NCBI RefSeq assembly: GCF_910592395.1
Contig: NC_088318.1
Location: 5,542,756 to 5,602,755, forward strand
Length of the DNA: 60,000 nt
Direction: 5' to 3'
From: Lineus longissimus
Taxonomy: Eukaryota > Nemertea > Pilidiophora > Heteronemertea > Lineidae
The first letter of the stretch is position 1. Each line of letters opens with the position of its first letter. A program made the position numbers and the translations under genes. The notes below the pieces were generated by a model. It was not told the origin of the DNA, did not search any database, and worked only from the letters and a program-made list of their open reading frames with translations. Positions 43,118 through 54,475 of the stretch are shown here, piece by piece.

Positions 43118-43963
43118 CTGCATAAGCCCCTGCACAAGCTAAAGAGCTATGGGACTGATGGTGTATTGAACCTGTGTCAAGCACTAAAGGAACAGTTTCT
43201 GCATGCTGTCCCCTTAAGATGCTTTAGACATTTTAGGCACAATGTAGAAGACGCGCTAAGACGGTTTGGACTCAGAAACCACATGCCGGATTTCCTTGCA
43301 GAGCTATTTGATGGGGAAAACGGGCTGCTTGAATGCAGAACTGCGACGGAATTCGAGGCCAAGCTACGAAACCTCAGCCGCATGTGGCTTACACGCGAAC
43401 CACAAGGGAAATTTGTGGACTATATCCGAAGCAACGCGAGGGTCATCAAAGAAAATCTCCTTGGTAGTGTACGTGGGGCTGCTGGGTTAGGAAACCCCCC
43501 AGCTAAGTACTACACAAATGAATCGGAAAGCGTCAATTTTGTTCTGAAGTCTTGGTTGAAGTTCAAGGAACAAAAGCTGCCAACATTCATCCGCGAGATT
43601 GCAGGTCTTGTGAACGCAGCAGATGAAGACGAGAAGAAAGCTTATGCAGGCGCTGCAGGAAAATATTTCGTAAGACCGGAATTCAAAAAAGAACTGTTCT
43701 GTGAACGGTTTTTTACGATGACGCCATCGCAACGGGTATCTTTTTTCAAAAAGATAAACAAGCTCACACTCCACCAGCTTCATGCTGGCACCCCTCTCAG
43801 CGCAGCAAGGATCGACATTGCCCTCAGCGACGGAGGTTATGTACAGGTTCCTTATAAAGATGCCAACATCAGGGTAAGCGAGTTTGCCCTGAAGGAGATT
43901 TGGTTGCGCGCCGCAGCGATTATCCCCAGGCGGAAAAAGCCTGCAACCAGGCTCCTTGTCTGA
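43118..43963 (+). pseudogene. Mutator-like element: transposase core, part 2
   Basis: Continues with KLKSYGTDGVLNLCQALKE, the second aspartate, and LRCFRHFRHNVEDALRRFGL, the C..H motif typical of MULE transposases. Then come LAELFDGENGLLECRTATEF and NESESVNFVLKSWLKF, a candidate for the third acidic residue. The C-terminal part ends at TGA near 43961; the protein continues in another frame from about 44010, so a further frameshift is present. The region itself is otherwise open, suggesting modest age. Confidence 0.8.
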
Positions 43964-44009
43964 CTGAGGGGATTCTGTCCTGCATGACACAAACGCTGCT
44001 CAAGACACT

Positions 44010-44684
44010 TTGGAAACTGTGACATGGACCGTCGCAACAAGCAAGTTTTTATGCACATGCAACGTGTACAGGGTACACTGTATTTGCGGACACACGGTTG
44101 CGTGTAGTAGCATCAACGACTGCATGCATGAATTCCTTCGGTGGCACAGGTCTTCCAACCAGACCACTGAGCGACACGCTCAAGGTACCGAAAATGTTCG
44201 GCTAGAAACCGTCGGCCAAAAAAGTGGTCGGGAACAGAGGAAGCGGAAAGCTCCAGAGAGCACTGACGTGCCTTCTTCAACGATGCCAAAGTCAGGCACT
44301 TGCGCTTCCTCATCTTTGCCTATCTGTCAAGACAGGGAACATCACAACCAAAAATTCGTCCTTAAAAAACTTGCCGGAACACAAATAAGAGTGTGTTACG
44401 GTTGCAAGAAGGCAATCAGACAGCCACCAGCCATACCTCCACCTCCCTATGACATCGTATTTGCTCGGTGGACGCAGCATTCGTTTACTCTCCCCGAGTC
44501 CGGTAACCTCGAGGTCGTCTGGGGATGGAAGCATTTCCATTTGCGGCGCAAGAGCATCGGGGAGAAGGGTATGAGAGAACATGGTTTCCACATTTGGAGG
44601 GCCTTTGTTCAAGAACTAACCGTCACCCATAAGGAATACCTTGCGCGTGAATTCGGCATGCCATACGTGGCATTCGAAAACTAA
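44010..44684 (+). pseudogene. Mutator-like element: SWIM zinc finger and C-terminal domain
   Basis: FLCTCNVYRVHCICGHTVA is a SWIM-type zinc finger (CxC...CxH), the usual C-terminal module of MULE transposases, thought to bind DNA or protein. A basic linker (GREQRKRKAPE) resembles a nuclear localisation signal. The end has KFVLKKLAGTQIRVCYGCKK, a small cysteine motif, and PYDIVFARW, then VTHKEYLAREFGMPY. The stop is at 44682-44684. The separate frame relative to the core points to a frameshift or a small unrecognised intron near 43965-44010. Confidence 0.78.
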
Positions 44685-45708
44685 ATTTGACACCGAACAA
44701 TAGTTCAAGTTGCCTTGTATTGTAGTACCGGTATACTGTAACACCCTAAGCGAGATCTCGCGAGAATACATTTCTCTCGGCCATTTCGATCTTAGACGCC
44801 GCCGTGTAAGCCACGTCCCCGGTTTCATCTCTGGTTCATTATTTTCCCGTTTGATAGTTGATGGCGTGAGGGGCCATTTTAATTGGCAGGAGGGCCAATT
44901 TTTGGAGGTTGGTGGGCCTCAAACTCAGATATTGCGGGACATGTGTTGTGCCTAGGGCTAGTCGGTCTATGCTATGCATAATGTTTTGTATAGTTAGTTG
45001 TATGCACGTTTGCCCTGTTGGTCTTATAGTGTGAAACATCTATCGAAACGTGGCAGGTAGGCCCTACTATGTGTATATTGCTAGAATGATTTTTTTTTTT
45101 TTAACTGAACTCCTAGGAAAAAGTGGGTGTCGTCGATCTGTTTTCCAGATATTTTTGGTTTTCTACCTGAGAACAATAGGCATAAGACTTCACCATGTTC
45201 ACCCATGTGGGCTTTTATTGCCCATGAGTTTGTTTACACCCTGGGTGGACCAAAACATAAGGGGTCTAGTCCTGGTAAACTGATGCCCATAATTTTGCTC
45301 TTCATCTGCTGTGTAGGGTATTGTCGACCTCTAGATGTTGCATGATTTGGGTGGTTATTTTATATCCGGGCTGCTAGGGCCTATTTCATTTTACCGGGGC
45401 AAAATAGAAAGTGCAGGCAGTTCTGTGGAAATATTGGCGCGGAACAGCGTTGGTGGTTGTAGTTTAATACGCGTTATTGTGCAAGATGGCGGATGGGTAC
45501 TCATGCGTGCAAAAGGCCTGCAATGGGCAGATTAGGCTTTCTTGGATCGTAGGATTGCTTTCTTTTCATAACACTATTAAATTCCCGAGCTTAGTCCTCA
45601 TGTTTCACTACCTTTATAGAAAGAGGGGTGTGCCTTATGCATGACATTTGATTTTGGGGACACTTAGTACGATTTCCCGCTATAGGTTATAATTTGTGTT
45701 TTCAGAAA
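44685..45708. other. Non-coding stretch; possible DIRS left end
   Basis: No domain-bearing frame. It lies between the MULE gene and the first exon-like frame of the DIRS-type element and could include the terminal repeat of the latter. The right end is outside the window, so this cannot be tested here. Confidence 0.35.
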
Positions 45709-46017
45709 ATGGTTTTTCCAACCACCCTGAAGAAGAGGCATTCTTTGGTTGGAGTCCACATCTTACCACTGGTAAGAAAAATGATGGACAACCCTTCCTC
45801 ACCTAAAGAGTACGCACGGTACGATACTGAATCGAGCGTTGGTCTGCTAACACCAGAAGAACTGAAAAGCAAGTTCCACCACCTCACCGGGGAAAATGCA
45901 TCCGAGATTTTAGATATGGCAAGAGTGGATGAGGACCCCAGCTCTTTAAAGCTGTTGACGCACTTTGCCATAGTAATGGCCAATGAGTTTGGACAGCCGA
46001 AAGGCCAAGTTCTAGCG
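45709..46017 (+). CDS. Probable DIRS ORF1, first exon
   Basis: The ATG at 45709 has a purine at -3 and G at +4 (gaaaATGg). The frame of 103 codons reads MVFPTTLKKRHSLVG and LLTPEELKSKFHHLTGENAS, then ends at a donor gcg|gtgagt in phase 0. The next in-phase acceptor of this strand outside the CACTA element is at 57051, where the zinc-knuckle ORF of the DIRS element begins in phase 0. I infer one gene split by an intron into which CACTA 2 inserted. It could instead belong to an unrelated gene. Confidence 0.5.
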
Positions 46018-46346
46018 GTGAGTATATATGCTAATAGTAAGCTATATGTTTCAATGAGTTTCGGAAGACTGGATTTAAGGTTGAAGCTGTATTTTATATC
46101 CATATGGTATCAGTGAATAATGGCGTGAGTCTGAAATCGCTCCTCGTCTGGCTCTGTTACTTGAGCACTTACTGTAGTTTGTTTTGAAGGCCATGTATGC
46201 TAAACTCGTAGCCTGGTTCCCAGACCGTGCAGTATTGCTTGCTTTTATGTTATGTACACTGTTAAAAAAAAAAGAAGATTTTACAGAACTTTCTTTACAT
46301 GACCTGTCCTGTAAATCATTTTTATGGAAATAATCTGCGATTCAAC

Positions 46347-46700
46347 AGAAAAAGTTTTTAAAAAAACAGAATATTAGTTTTTCACAGAATATTTTTTTCC
46401 TTCATCTCTGCAAATACTAATGTCATGTTATTTAACAGGTGCGTTGTAAGTTTACAGCAGTGTTTGTAACAAAACAGGGCAGAGTCTTTTTTAAGAGAAA
46501 ATTCTTTTATTTTAAAGAAAGAGAAAAAGTTTTTAAAAAAACAGAATATTAGTTTTTCCACAGAATATTTTTTTCCTTCATCTCCGCAAATATTTAATGT
46601 CATGTTATTTAACAGGCGCGTTGTAAGTTTACAGCAGTGTTTGTAACAAAACAGGGCAGAGTCTTTTTTAAGAGAAAATTCTTTTATTTTAAAGAAAATT
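46347..46700 (+). repeat. CACTA 2 left subterminal duplication, period about 175 bp
   Basis: 46347-46521 repeats at 46522-46700 with few changes; each copy holds cagaatattagtttttc and ttaacagg words. It may multiply transposase binding sites. Confidence 0.85.
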
Positions 46701-48054
46701 ATTTTAGAGATGTTCACTTCCGGCCCGACTTCCGCTTCCTGTGCCAATTTTTGTCACGTTGTTGGTGAGTATATCTCCAATCAAAATCATCCTCCATCGG
46801 GTCATAGAAACAAAATTTGATCAAACCAATATGATATTCAGGAAGTATGGATTCATATCGTTAGTATGGTACTCAGATTTATGCCGGATGATAACTTATA
46901 ACCTGCCAGTGCCTGCGTGAAAAAAACAAATCAATCAAGAAAAAAATGCACTGCGCTATGTACATGATGTAGGCCTATGCATTGTGGCAGTCACTGTCAG
47001 CGGGTTAGACATTTTCTCACGCGATGGCAACACCACTTGTTTTGTGGTATGTTTCCCTTGTGCCCTATTCCATTCACTATTCCACTTACTTGAGTATGGT
47101 GACATCTTGAATTGTGCATGGCCTTCTGTCATTGTCTGTCAGTGTCAGCCATTGCCAGTAGGCCACAGGGGAAAATTAAGAAGAGAAGAGTTGATACTGG
47201 TGTTTCGGGGCAACACTGCCGAGTCCCCCTGCTAGTGCTATATGTTCGCTTTATTAGGTAAACAGGCATAGCTGAGTGGGTAGGCCTACCGGTAGTACTA
47301 GGCCTACGGTAGGCCTATACGCATAAAAAAATTACTCTTCATCATGGACGGCAATGCTGTCACTGTGATCACCTGACGTAGCGTATCATGCATGGTCACG
47401 CCGTGCCATGCATTCACCGTGCCATGCATTCAGTGTGACGCAATGAAAACCACCTGAACTGAAAGCAAAACATAAAAGGGTAAATTTCAACTTTGGCCGC
47501 CTCGTTCTTCAGTATGAAGTGATGGAATACAGTCAAAATGTTTAGATTGGTTGTAAAATCTATAGACTATTAGCTTCAATCTGGTGCATGCCGTGTCATT
47601 GTGGGTCACTGTTTTCAGTTGATCGTCGGTTCTCAAAAAAAGGCGTGCAAAAAATTGGCAAAGTTACGCCCGTTTTTGCCGGGACATGTCTGTAAGCCGG
47701 TCTTGCATCGGTAGGCGCATGGCAGTAGCCTACACAGATTACGAGATGACCTACATACATGACATAAGGATACCCTGCACTCTACCACTCAGACACAGTC
47801 TTCTTTGCCTGTAGGCCAAGCTGTAGGCCTACACTCATAATCCGTTGACTAACATGACATCCCCCCTCTTAAAATATAAATACTGGGTTAATTTTCTAAA
47901 AAGAGCTCATTTATGATTTTCTATCTTTTTCAATTTCAGGTACCGGTACTGGTGACCGTGTGCTTTCCTTGTACCTGTGTGCTTCATTGACAGACTAAGT
48001 GGCAGTTTTGGGGAGTGTGTTCCCGGAGTGTGTTATTTATACTAAGTACCCGGT
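46701..48054 (+). other. CACTA 2 leader without a gene
   Basis: Non-coding. An acceptor-like ttttcaatttcag ends at 47939, about 115 bases before the transposase ATG, suggesting a spliced 5' UTR. Several taggcctac words lie near 47272-47310. Confidence 0.5.
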
Positions 48055-50898
48055 ATGTACAAGTGTAGTCACTGCCATTACAGGTCAGATTCACCAAAGA
48101 GTTATTCGCAACACTATGCTATTCATAAGTATGTTAACAAGACCAGTTTTCCATGTGGTGTGCCTGGATGTACCAGGGAATTCAGGGTTTATGAAAGCTT
48201 CACTTCACATCTATCACGGGATCACTCAAAGGTTAAGACTTTGCGAAGTGGCACTGAGAAAACATCAGATGCCAGCAGTTCTACTACCCCAGGTCACCAG
48301 CCTGGGCAGGTTGGTGGTCCCCAAGGTCTACTTGAGGTTGAGGTTGATTTAACCTGCTCTCATTGTGAGATGACCTGTAGCCAATACAGTGTGTTGCTGG
48401 CTCACCTGAAACAGCACATGAAGAATGGAGTTGTGGTCACTTGCCCTTTCAAAGGTTGCATATCACAGTATAGGGTCATATCTTCCTTGACTTCACATTT
48501 GTCTCGAATTCATCAGGTATGTCGTGGCACTTCACCTAGCGGTAGCACACCAGTGCAGCAGTCAAATTCTGAAAATGGTTCTTGTGCCATGTCACCCTCT
48601 GTTGAGTGCGGGGTTGTTGGAGACAACATTGGAGCTGATGAAAACTTGCAAAACATGGACAACCAACAGCAACCTCTTCCTGCTGTGGAGGAACATGAGA
48701 ATTTTGATGATGATTTGTCTGATGATGTTTTTCTTGAAAGTGTAGCTCTCTTTTATCTACAGCTTGAATCAAAGCATCATGTGCCACAATCCACTCTACA
48801 GAAGATTATTACGGGCATTTGTGACTTCCACGATAGAAGCCAAGAGCAAGTGCAGATTCAATTGAAAAAAATTCTTGAAGAAGAGGGCATTACTCCAGAT
48901 CGAATACCTCTGATAGTCAATGAGGTTTTCAGCAATGATCTCTTTCATCTTGTGAACAACAGCCATGATGGTACTTTGAGGTCAAATTATTGCCGAAAGA
49001 AGTTTTACAAGAGCAATTTGAATTATATTGAGCATGTACAAATACGGTTAGGTAGAGATGGGAAAAATTTTGAACGGCACTATCAATATGTCCCCATACG
49101 AGAGACAATTGAGTCCTTCTTCCAAGATACATCAGTGCAGAAACAATATGACATGAAACCAACTTCTGCAAGTGGCATTTATGAAGATATACACAGTGGA
49201 GTTGTTTTCAAAAATCATGAACTCTTTGGGACCAATCCTCATGCAGTACCTATTCTTCTTTATCAGGATGCCTTTGAGGTTGTTAATCCCTTGGGATCGG
49301 CAAAAAATAAGCACAAAATTCTGGCAGTCTATGCAACATTTGGGAATTTACTTCCTCAGAATCGGTCTAAAATTGAACCGCTGCAATTGGTCCTTCTCTG
49401 CAGAGAAAAGGACTTCAAGTACTTTGGCATGGATGTGGTTTTTGGAAGGCTGGTGACTGATTTGAAGGAGATGGAAGAAAACGGAGTTGAAATTGCAGGC
49501 AAGCAACATGTACCTGCTTCTGTTCTCTTCATTCTTGGGGATAATTTGGGAAGCCATTCTATAGGGGGATTTTGTGAGAACTTTTCTACACATCCTTACA
49601 TGTGCCGATTTTGCCTCCTCACACAAGCTGAGTTCCATGAAAACCCTCTAAATAGTGCAGAATCTAGAACAGTTGACAACTATGAGGCAGTTATTGCTCA
49701 GCAAGAAAGACATGAGGGACCATTCAAGGGAATTACCAAGGATTCTGTCTTCAATAGCCTGAAGTATTTTCATGTTTGCAACCCAGGTCTGCCTCCTTGC
49801 CTGGGCCACGACCTCTTTGAAGGTATTGTTAGATATGATTTGGCGTTGTTCATTAAAGACCTAGTGAAGAAGAAAAGGTTTACTTATGAATATCTGAATA
49901 GGACCATGAAGAATACTCAGTTGAAGGGTTTTGATGCAAATGATAGGCCACCAGAAATTAACAGCTCAGGGGAAAAAATATCTGGCCACGCTGTTGAAAA
50001 CTGGTGCCTCTTGAGAAATCTCCCATTCTTCTTACATGCTGTCATTAAGGATCCGGAAGATAAGACTTGGCAGCTAATACTGCGTCTGAGAGAGATTGTT
50101 CAATTTGTCTGCTCCCAACGGATCTCACATGGGCAAGTTGTGTCTCTTCAGTCTTTGATTGATGAGTACTTGCTTGATAGGAAAGAAGTATTTCCTCTGG
50201 TAAAGCTTCGACCAAAGCATCATTACCTGCGACACTATCCTGAGCTTATCCTGAAGTGTGGACCATTGATCAGGTCATGGACCCTACGATTTGAAAGCAA
50301 GCATTCCTACTTCAAATCGCATGCCCGCCACTGTGCCAACTTCATCAACATTACAAAATCATTAGCAGAAAAACACCAGCTCCTGCAGGCATTTTGTAGA
50401 CATGGCCAGTTTTTCAGTACTGGCATATTGGCAGAAAGAGCTATTCAATTTGAGCCCCATCTGTATACTCAAACTTTGACTTCTGCTATTGAGAAATGCG
50501 GCATGCATAATGTCGATGATGTTGAGATCTCAGACTCAGTTGACATAGATGGCATTCATTATCGCACAAAAGAGTACATCGTTCTCAATCACGTTGGTGT
50601 GGACCGATTCCATCTGATCTTTGGACTCATTCAGTCATTCATTTTGGGCCATGACGATGCTGGCACATGTACATGCCACTTCCTTGTCTCAGTCACACAA
50701 AGCATTTATAACCCTGAACTTGGAGTGTATGAGTTGAATGAAGCATCAGGTCCTGGAACACCAGATCCCAGCCACGCCAGCATGAAATGCGTTGACAGGC
50801 ATCAACTCTTAGATACACAGGCTCTCCTAGCATACACTATTCATCACAGAAAGTATATTGCTCTGAAGCATTCTATCTGTTTCAACGAAGAACATTAA
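48055..50898 (+). CDS. CACTA/EnSpm-type transposase with four C2H2 zinc fingers
   Basis: Open frame of 947 codons. The N-terminus has four C2H2 fingers within residues 1-155 (MYKCSHCHYRSDS, PCGVPGCTREFRV, CSHCEMTCSQYS, CPFKGCISQYRV), likely DNA-binding. An acidic segment follows (ENFDDDLSDDVFLES). The core has QDAFEVVNPLGSAKNKHKIL (D405), ILGDNLGSHSIGGF (D496) followed by a cysteine pair, CLGHDLFEGIVRYD (D586, E589), KLRPKHHYLRHYPE and LRFESKHSYFK (E747). These match the layout of animal EnSpm transposases. The catalytic triad is D405, D496 and one of the later acids; this assignment is inference. It should cut the CACTG ends in the nucleus. The start is supported by the matching start in copy 1. 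Confidence 0.9.
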   Translation: MYKCSHCHYRSDSPKSYSQHYAIHKYVNKTSFPCGVPGCTREFRVYESFTSHLSRDHSKVKTLRSGTEKTSDASSSTTPGHQPGQVGGPQGLLEVEVDLTCSHCEMTCSQYSVLLAHLKQHMKNGVVVTCPFKGCISQYRVISSLTSHLSRIHQVCRGTSPSGSTPVQQSNSENGSCAMSPSVECGVVGDNIGADENLQNMDNQQQPLPAVEEHENFDDDLSDDVFLESVALFYLQLESKHHVPQSTLQKIITGICDFHDRSQEQVQIQLKKILEEEGITPDRIPLIVNEVFSNDLFHLVNNSHDGTLRSNYCRKKFYKSNLNYIEHVQIRLGRDGKNFERHYQYVPIRETIESFFQDTSVQKQYDMKPTSASGIYEDIHSGVVFKNHELFGTNPHAVPILLYQDAFEVVNPLGSAKNKHKILAVYATFGNLLPQNRSKIEPLQLVLLCREKDFKYFGMDVVFGRLVTDLKEMEENGVEIAGKQHVPASVLFILGDNLGSHSIGGFCENFSTHPYMCRFCLLTQAEFHENPLNSAESRTVDNYEAVIAQQERHEGPFKGITKDSVFNSLKYFHVCNPGLPPCLGHDLFEGIVRYDLALFIKDLVKKKRFTYEYLNRTMKNTQLKGFDANDRPPEINSSGEKISGHAVENWCLLRNLPFFLHAVIKDPEDKTWQLILRLREIVQFVCSQRISHGQVVSLQSLIDEYLLDRKEVFPLVKLRPKHHYLRHYPELILKCGPLIRSWTLRFESKHSYFKSHARHCANFINITKSLAEKHQLLQAFCRHGQFFSTGILAERAIQFEPHLYTQTLTSAIEKCGMHNVDDVEISDSVDIDGIHYRTKEYIVLNHVGVDRFHLIFGLIQSFILGHDDAGTCTCHFLVSVTQSIYNPELGVYELNEASGPGTPDPSHASMKCVDRHQLLDTQALLAYTIHHRKYIALKHSICFNEEH

Positions 50899-51290
50899 TG
50901 AGGTACTTTGAATTTGCATTGCAGGAGTAAATTCTTACTCTTGAAAATTAATGAATGATCTCCACTTTTTTTCCAGTATCAGTATCACTAATCATTGTTG
51001 ACAGTTGGCAAAATTCCTTGATTTTCGGATTCATGTAAAACAGGAAGTCCTTTCTGAAAAACTCTGTAGTGTGTAGCTGTACTGTCTGCTTCCGAAAAGT
51101 CATAAAATAATTGTGATGACTCTAACGACCCCTATCAGAGTCACCTACAGATTATTAGTGAACCCCCCCTCCAATTACATGTAATTTTCGATTCATTGCA
51201 GGACATTTCTGGTTGGTTCATGTGGTTGTACCATTTGAAAAATGAATTTCGTTCATGCATTGCTTATTTTTCTGTATTCAATTCCAGAGT

Positions 51291-51501
51291 ATGGACCAGC
51301 AGGCAGGAGAGGGAGAGTTGATGGGGTTCCTTAGGAACGTTTTCCCCTCTATGGATAAAGACAGTCTGCAACAGATAACGACCACTCTTGTCGATACACT
51401 CGGATGCGACGATGTTGATGACTTGCGGCATGCTACGGAGGCGGACCTGGAGTTCCTAAAGCCCCTGCGCAGAAGGAAATTGTTGGCGGCTATATCTGAA
51501 A
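51291..51501 (+). CDS. CACTA SAM-like accessory protein, exon 1
   Basis: The ATG at 51291 follows an acceptor attccag. It reads MDQQAGEGELMGFLRNVFPS and LRHATEADLEFLKPLRRRKLL, a helical fold like a sterile alpha motif (SAM) domain, which usually mediates protein-protein or RNA contacts. It ends at donor a|gtaagc in phase 1. Five exons (51291-51501, 52231-53228, 53580-53649, 53912-54089, 54292-54430) sum to 1596 bases, 531 codons plus stop, with every splice phase compatible. Similar proteins are annotated as SAM-domain-like in fish, from memory. Confidence 0.82.
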
Positions 51502-52230
51502 GTAAGCATTACCCGTACTCATTTTGTCTGTTTGCAGTGCTGCAGGCGCTACATGCTTACGGGAGATCCACACTGGGCACAGTGCATTAGACTTATTCGT
51601 GTGCTAGTGCAGGGCTAAAACAAAAATATGAAATGTTTGAAAGGATCCACATGTGCCTGGAGAAATTTAAGGTGATGTAAAAATTAGGGTAACTTGAAAA
51701 ACGAGGCGAGCGAATTTAGTCTGACTTCCCTGGACTGGTTTGACCGTGTGAATAAATTAGGGTAACTTGGTGTGTAGGTTGGCAGAAAACATCTCCTGGG
51801 CCATGTTAATACCATAAGCCCTACAATTATCATCCCAATGGTTTATTGCCAACCATCCCAGCTCATGCCCAGCTCATGCCCAGCTCATGCCCAGCTCATG
51901 CTCATGCCCTGACAATACATGTGTGCATGATATGCATGGTGCTGGAGCAGTGTAAGCTAACAAGGGTAACGAGCAATATCCAGCTTCCAGTTGTGAATTG
52001 GACATTTTAGAGTTTGAATAGTGGAGCAAGTTGATCATTCAGATGTTTGCACGTGTTGTTCATTCCCATTGATTATCCAGTTTCAGGAAATATGCACAGC
52101 AATTCATCATCAGTAAACCTCAGTGGGAATGATAATTCAAGATCACTGTTGAAGAACCTATATCTTCACATGATGCATCATACATGATCTGCATTTATTT
52201 CTAAAAAATATATTCTGTCATTATTTTCAG

Positions 52231-53228
52231 GGTTTGCTGCTTCCTCTAGTGCAGAAGCGTCCGTATTTTTGGAAGTTTCCAATGTGTCATCCCCAACTTC
52301 GATCCCAGAGACCGACCTAGAGGATTCTAGTCGCTGCTCAACTCCACAGTTAGAACAAGATTTCATTGTGCCGTGGAAAAAGTTTCCAAGGAACGTGATG
52401 AAAAAGTGTTCGAAAAACCAGCATCTTACGGCCTCGGAGACACGGGAAGTGAAAAGAATTGTCGGTGATGAAATGAGGGCCCTCGGAATTACACACCGTG
52501 CTGCAATTCGAAAAGCTGCAGTTTCAATGTGCAACAAATATCCTCGTTCCTTTGAGGACCTCAGCATCGATGGTTCCAAGCTAGGTGATGGATTCCAGTC
52601 ACTTTTCAGTGGTTTGGAGAACAGGGTGTATAATGAAAATTACAAGGAAAATTTGAAACGAAAATCCCAGGCTACAGCATCCTGCTCTGACAGTTCCGAA
52701 TCTTTAGCGGACTTACCGGTAGATCAGTATGGATGCAGGAAGGGGATGTGGATGCCTGAGTCCCCTTCTGAGGAGGAAGTCACTGCACAGGTTGAGAAGA
52801 AAGATAAACTGAAGGAAATGCGGGACAATGACTATGATTATGAGGAAGTGATCAAGCTTATGTCAGAGACGTACTATCTACAACGCAAAGACATATGCAG
52901 TGGAATGGACATTTCTGAACTTTGCAAAGAATGGCCGTTCATCTTGTCGTACAAGTGCCTTGTAAACCATTTCCAGAACCTCACGGATATAAATCCCCAA
53001 GCAACGATGGAGGAGTCCCTACTTGCACGAAACAAAGGAAACCGCATATACGAGTTCATCTTATCACATCCTCAGAAAAAGAAATCTGGTCAGCTGAATA
53101 AGTGGGTACATCTCATCAAGGAGGAAGTGAAAGTGACCAAATCTACCGACCCTCAGAGCCAAGCTATCGTGTTCCTTCTTTTGAACTACTTTGACGAAGA
53201 AGAGGAAAGGCTCTTTCGTTTCTATGGG
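52231..53228 (+). CDS. CACTA SAM-like accessory protein, exon 2
   Basis: The main exon, 998 bases, enters in phase 1 and leaves in phase 0 at tatggg|gtatgt. It starts RFAASSSAEASVFLEV. Then comes a conserved block: FIVPWKKFPRNVMKKC, TREVKRIVGDEMRALG, KAAVSMCNKYPRSFEDL and GSKLGDGFQSLFSGLENRV. The second half has YLQRKDICSGMDISELCKEW and LFRFYG. The function is unknown. Position beside the transposase in both CACTA copies suggests a role in transposition, comparable to the second protein of plant CACTA elements. Reading on past 53228 (to 53546) is intron. Confidence 0.85.
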
Positions 53229-53579
53229 GTATGTTTGCACTTTTTAGTTGCCTTACTTTTTTTACAGTTGGCTAGTCCTCCAGCAGAAATATACATCATG
53301 CTCAAGGCAAGAGCCTGCCATCGCACCCCGCAAACCGGAAGTGTGACGGGAATACCAGGCAGGATAACCTCGCCAAAAGACTTGGGTTCTGTTTACGCAA
53401 TACATTTGCTTATGCTAATGAACCTGTGTACGCGGTTGGATCAAACGCCATCTTTTAATCTAAAGAACTACTGGAAAACTCCTCTGGATGATGTCACTGC
53501 AGTCCTGAGCCAATCAGAGCAGTTATTGGTATCTATGAATATGTGATCTTTTATCTACATCAAGATTTCATTATTTCAG

Positions 53580-53649
53580 GTTGATGGCAGTAAGAAGAAA
53601 GTGGAGGAAGATAAACTGAAGCCCAACTCGCCGTTCATTGCAATCATCG
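53580..53649 (+). CDS. CACTA SAM-like accessory protein, exon 3
   Basis: 70 bases between acceptor ttatttcag and donor g|gtgagt, coding VDGSKKKVEEDKLKPNSPF and on to IAII. Same length and phase as 27921-27990 in CACTA 1, which supports it. Confidence 0.85.
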
Positions 53650-53911
53650 GTGAGTGTTCTAATATCATAACAGACAAGAGTGTTATGTGGAATTCTGAGT
53701 TCGGATGATTGGAAGCAACATTGCAATCTTTTATTGCATTATTCTTCATCATTTTCTAAGGCTTGAAAGACTTAGAATTTCATGATTTTCCATGAAATCT
53801 TTTTTGCGAGGTCCAGCCATCCAGAATTTCTGAATCGGGCTGCACTTGCCCCCCCCCCCCCCGCTAAATACTGTTACATGTGCTACTTCTTTCCTTTCCT
53901 TCTTATTTCAG

Positions 53912-54089
53912 GTTCAAGGGAGGACATCTTCATCGGAAGAAACCTGTTCTACCTCGTGATTGAGGGATCGGTCGTAAATGATCAAATTGTCACTTTCCTG
54001 GAGGCAGTTATAAGCCTCTTCTCTTGTTACTACACCTTGAACCTTGAGTACCCCGAAGAAGCAGCAGTTACGCTGGAGTTCATCCAAAG
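53912..54089 (+). CDS. CACTA SAM-like accessory protein, exon 4
   Basis: 178 bases, coding SREDIFIGRNLFYLVIEG through AAVTLEFIQR, phase 1 in and phase 0+2 out. The matching exon in CACTA 1 (28285-28462) has the same length and is tandemly duplicated there. A run of 13 C's lies in the preceding intron. Confidence 0.85.
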
Positions 54090-54291
54090 GTGATTTTTGA
54101 CTATGTTTGCTGTTATCACTTTGAACACATGCTGTAAAAAAATTTCAATCTATAGCCAAAATGACATGGTTGGGACTGGAAATTCCCCAATGACTTAGAC
54201 GCTGGCAACTTAGGCAATGTTGAAATAGCGAATTTGATGAAAACCTGATTGATGCATCATTTTGTTGAATACAGTTTTCTTTGATTTACAG

Positions 54292-54430
54292 GGAACTGAT
54301 CGGCATCAAACCACATCAAGTTCTAAACAAAGGAGGGAAAAAGAAGAAGAAAACAAGTGTTGCGCCAAAGATTGTGACCCTTTTGCGAGGAATAATGGAT
54401 TTCGAATCGGATTGGCGTACAGATGAATAA
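54292..54430 (+). CDS. CACTA SAM-like accessory protein, exon 5
   Basis: 139 bases after acceptor gatttacag. It codes ELIGIKPHQVLNKGGKKKKK, a lysine-rich stretch that may be a nuclear signal, then IVTLLRGIMDFESDWRTDE and stop TAA at 54428-54430. Confidence 0.82.
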
Positions 54431-54475
54431 AAGGCAATCTTCCAGGCTATGTACTTGTGTTAAATGGATGTTATA

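Noticed and set aside
46382-46747. 121-codon minus-strand frame with repeated KIKEFSLKKDSALFCYKHCC
   Set aside because: The internal repeat simply reflects the 175-bp subterminal duplication of CACTA 2.
53229-53546. Continuation of the SAM-like frame beyond exon 2
   Set aside because: A consensus donor at 53229, the conserved downstream exons and loss of similarity to copy 1 mark this as intron read-through.
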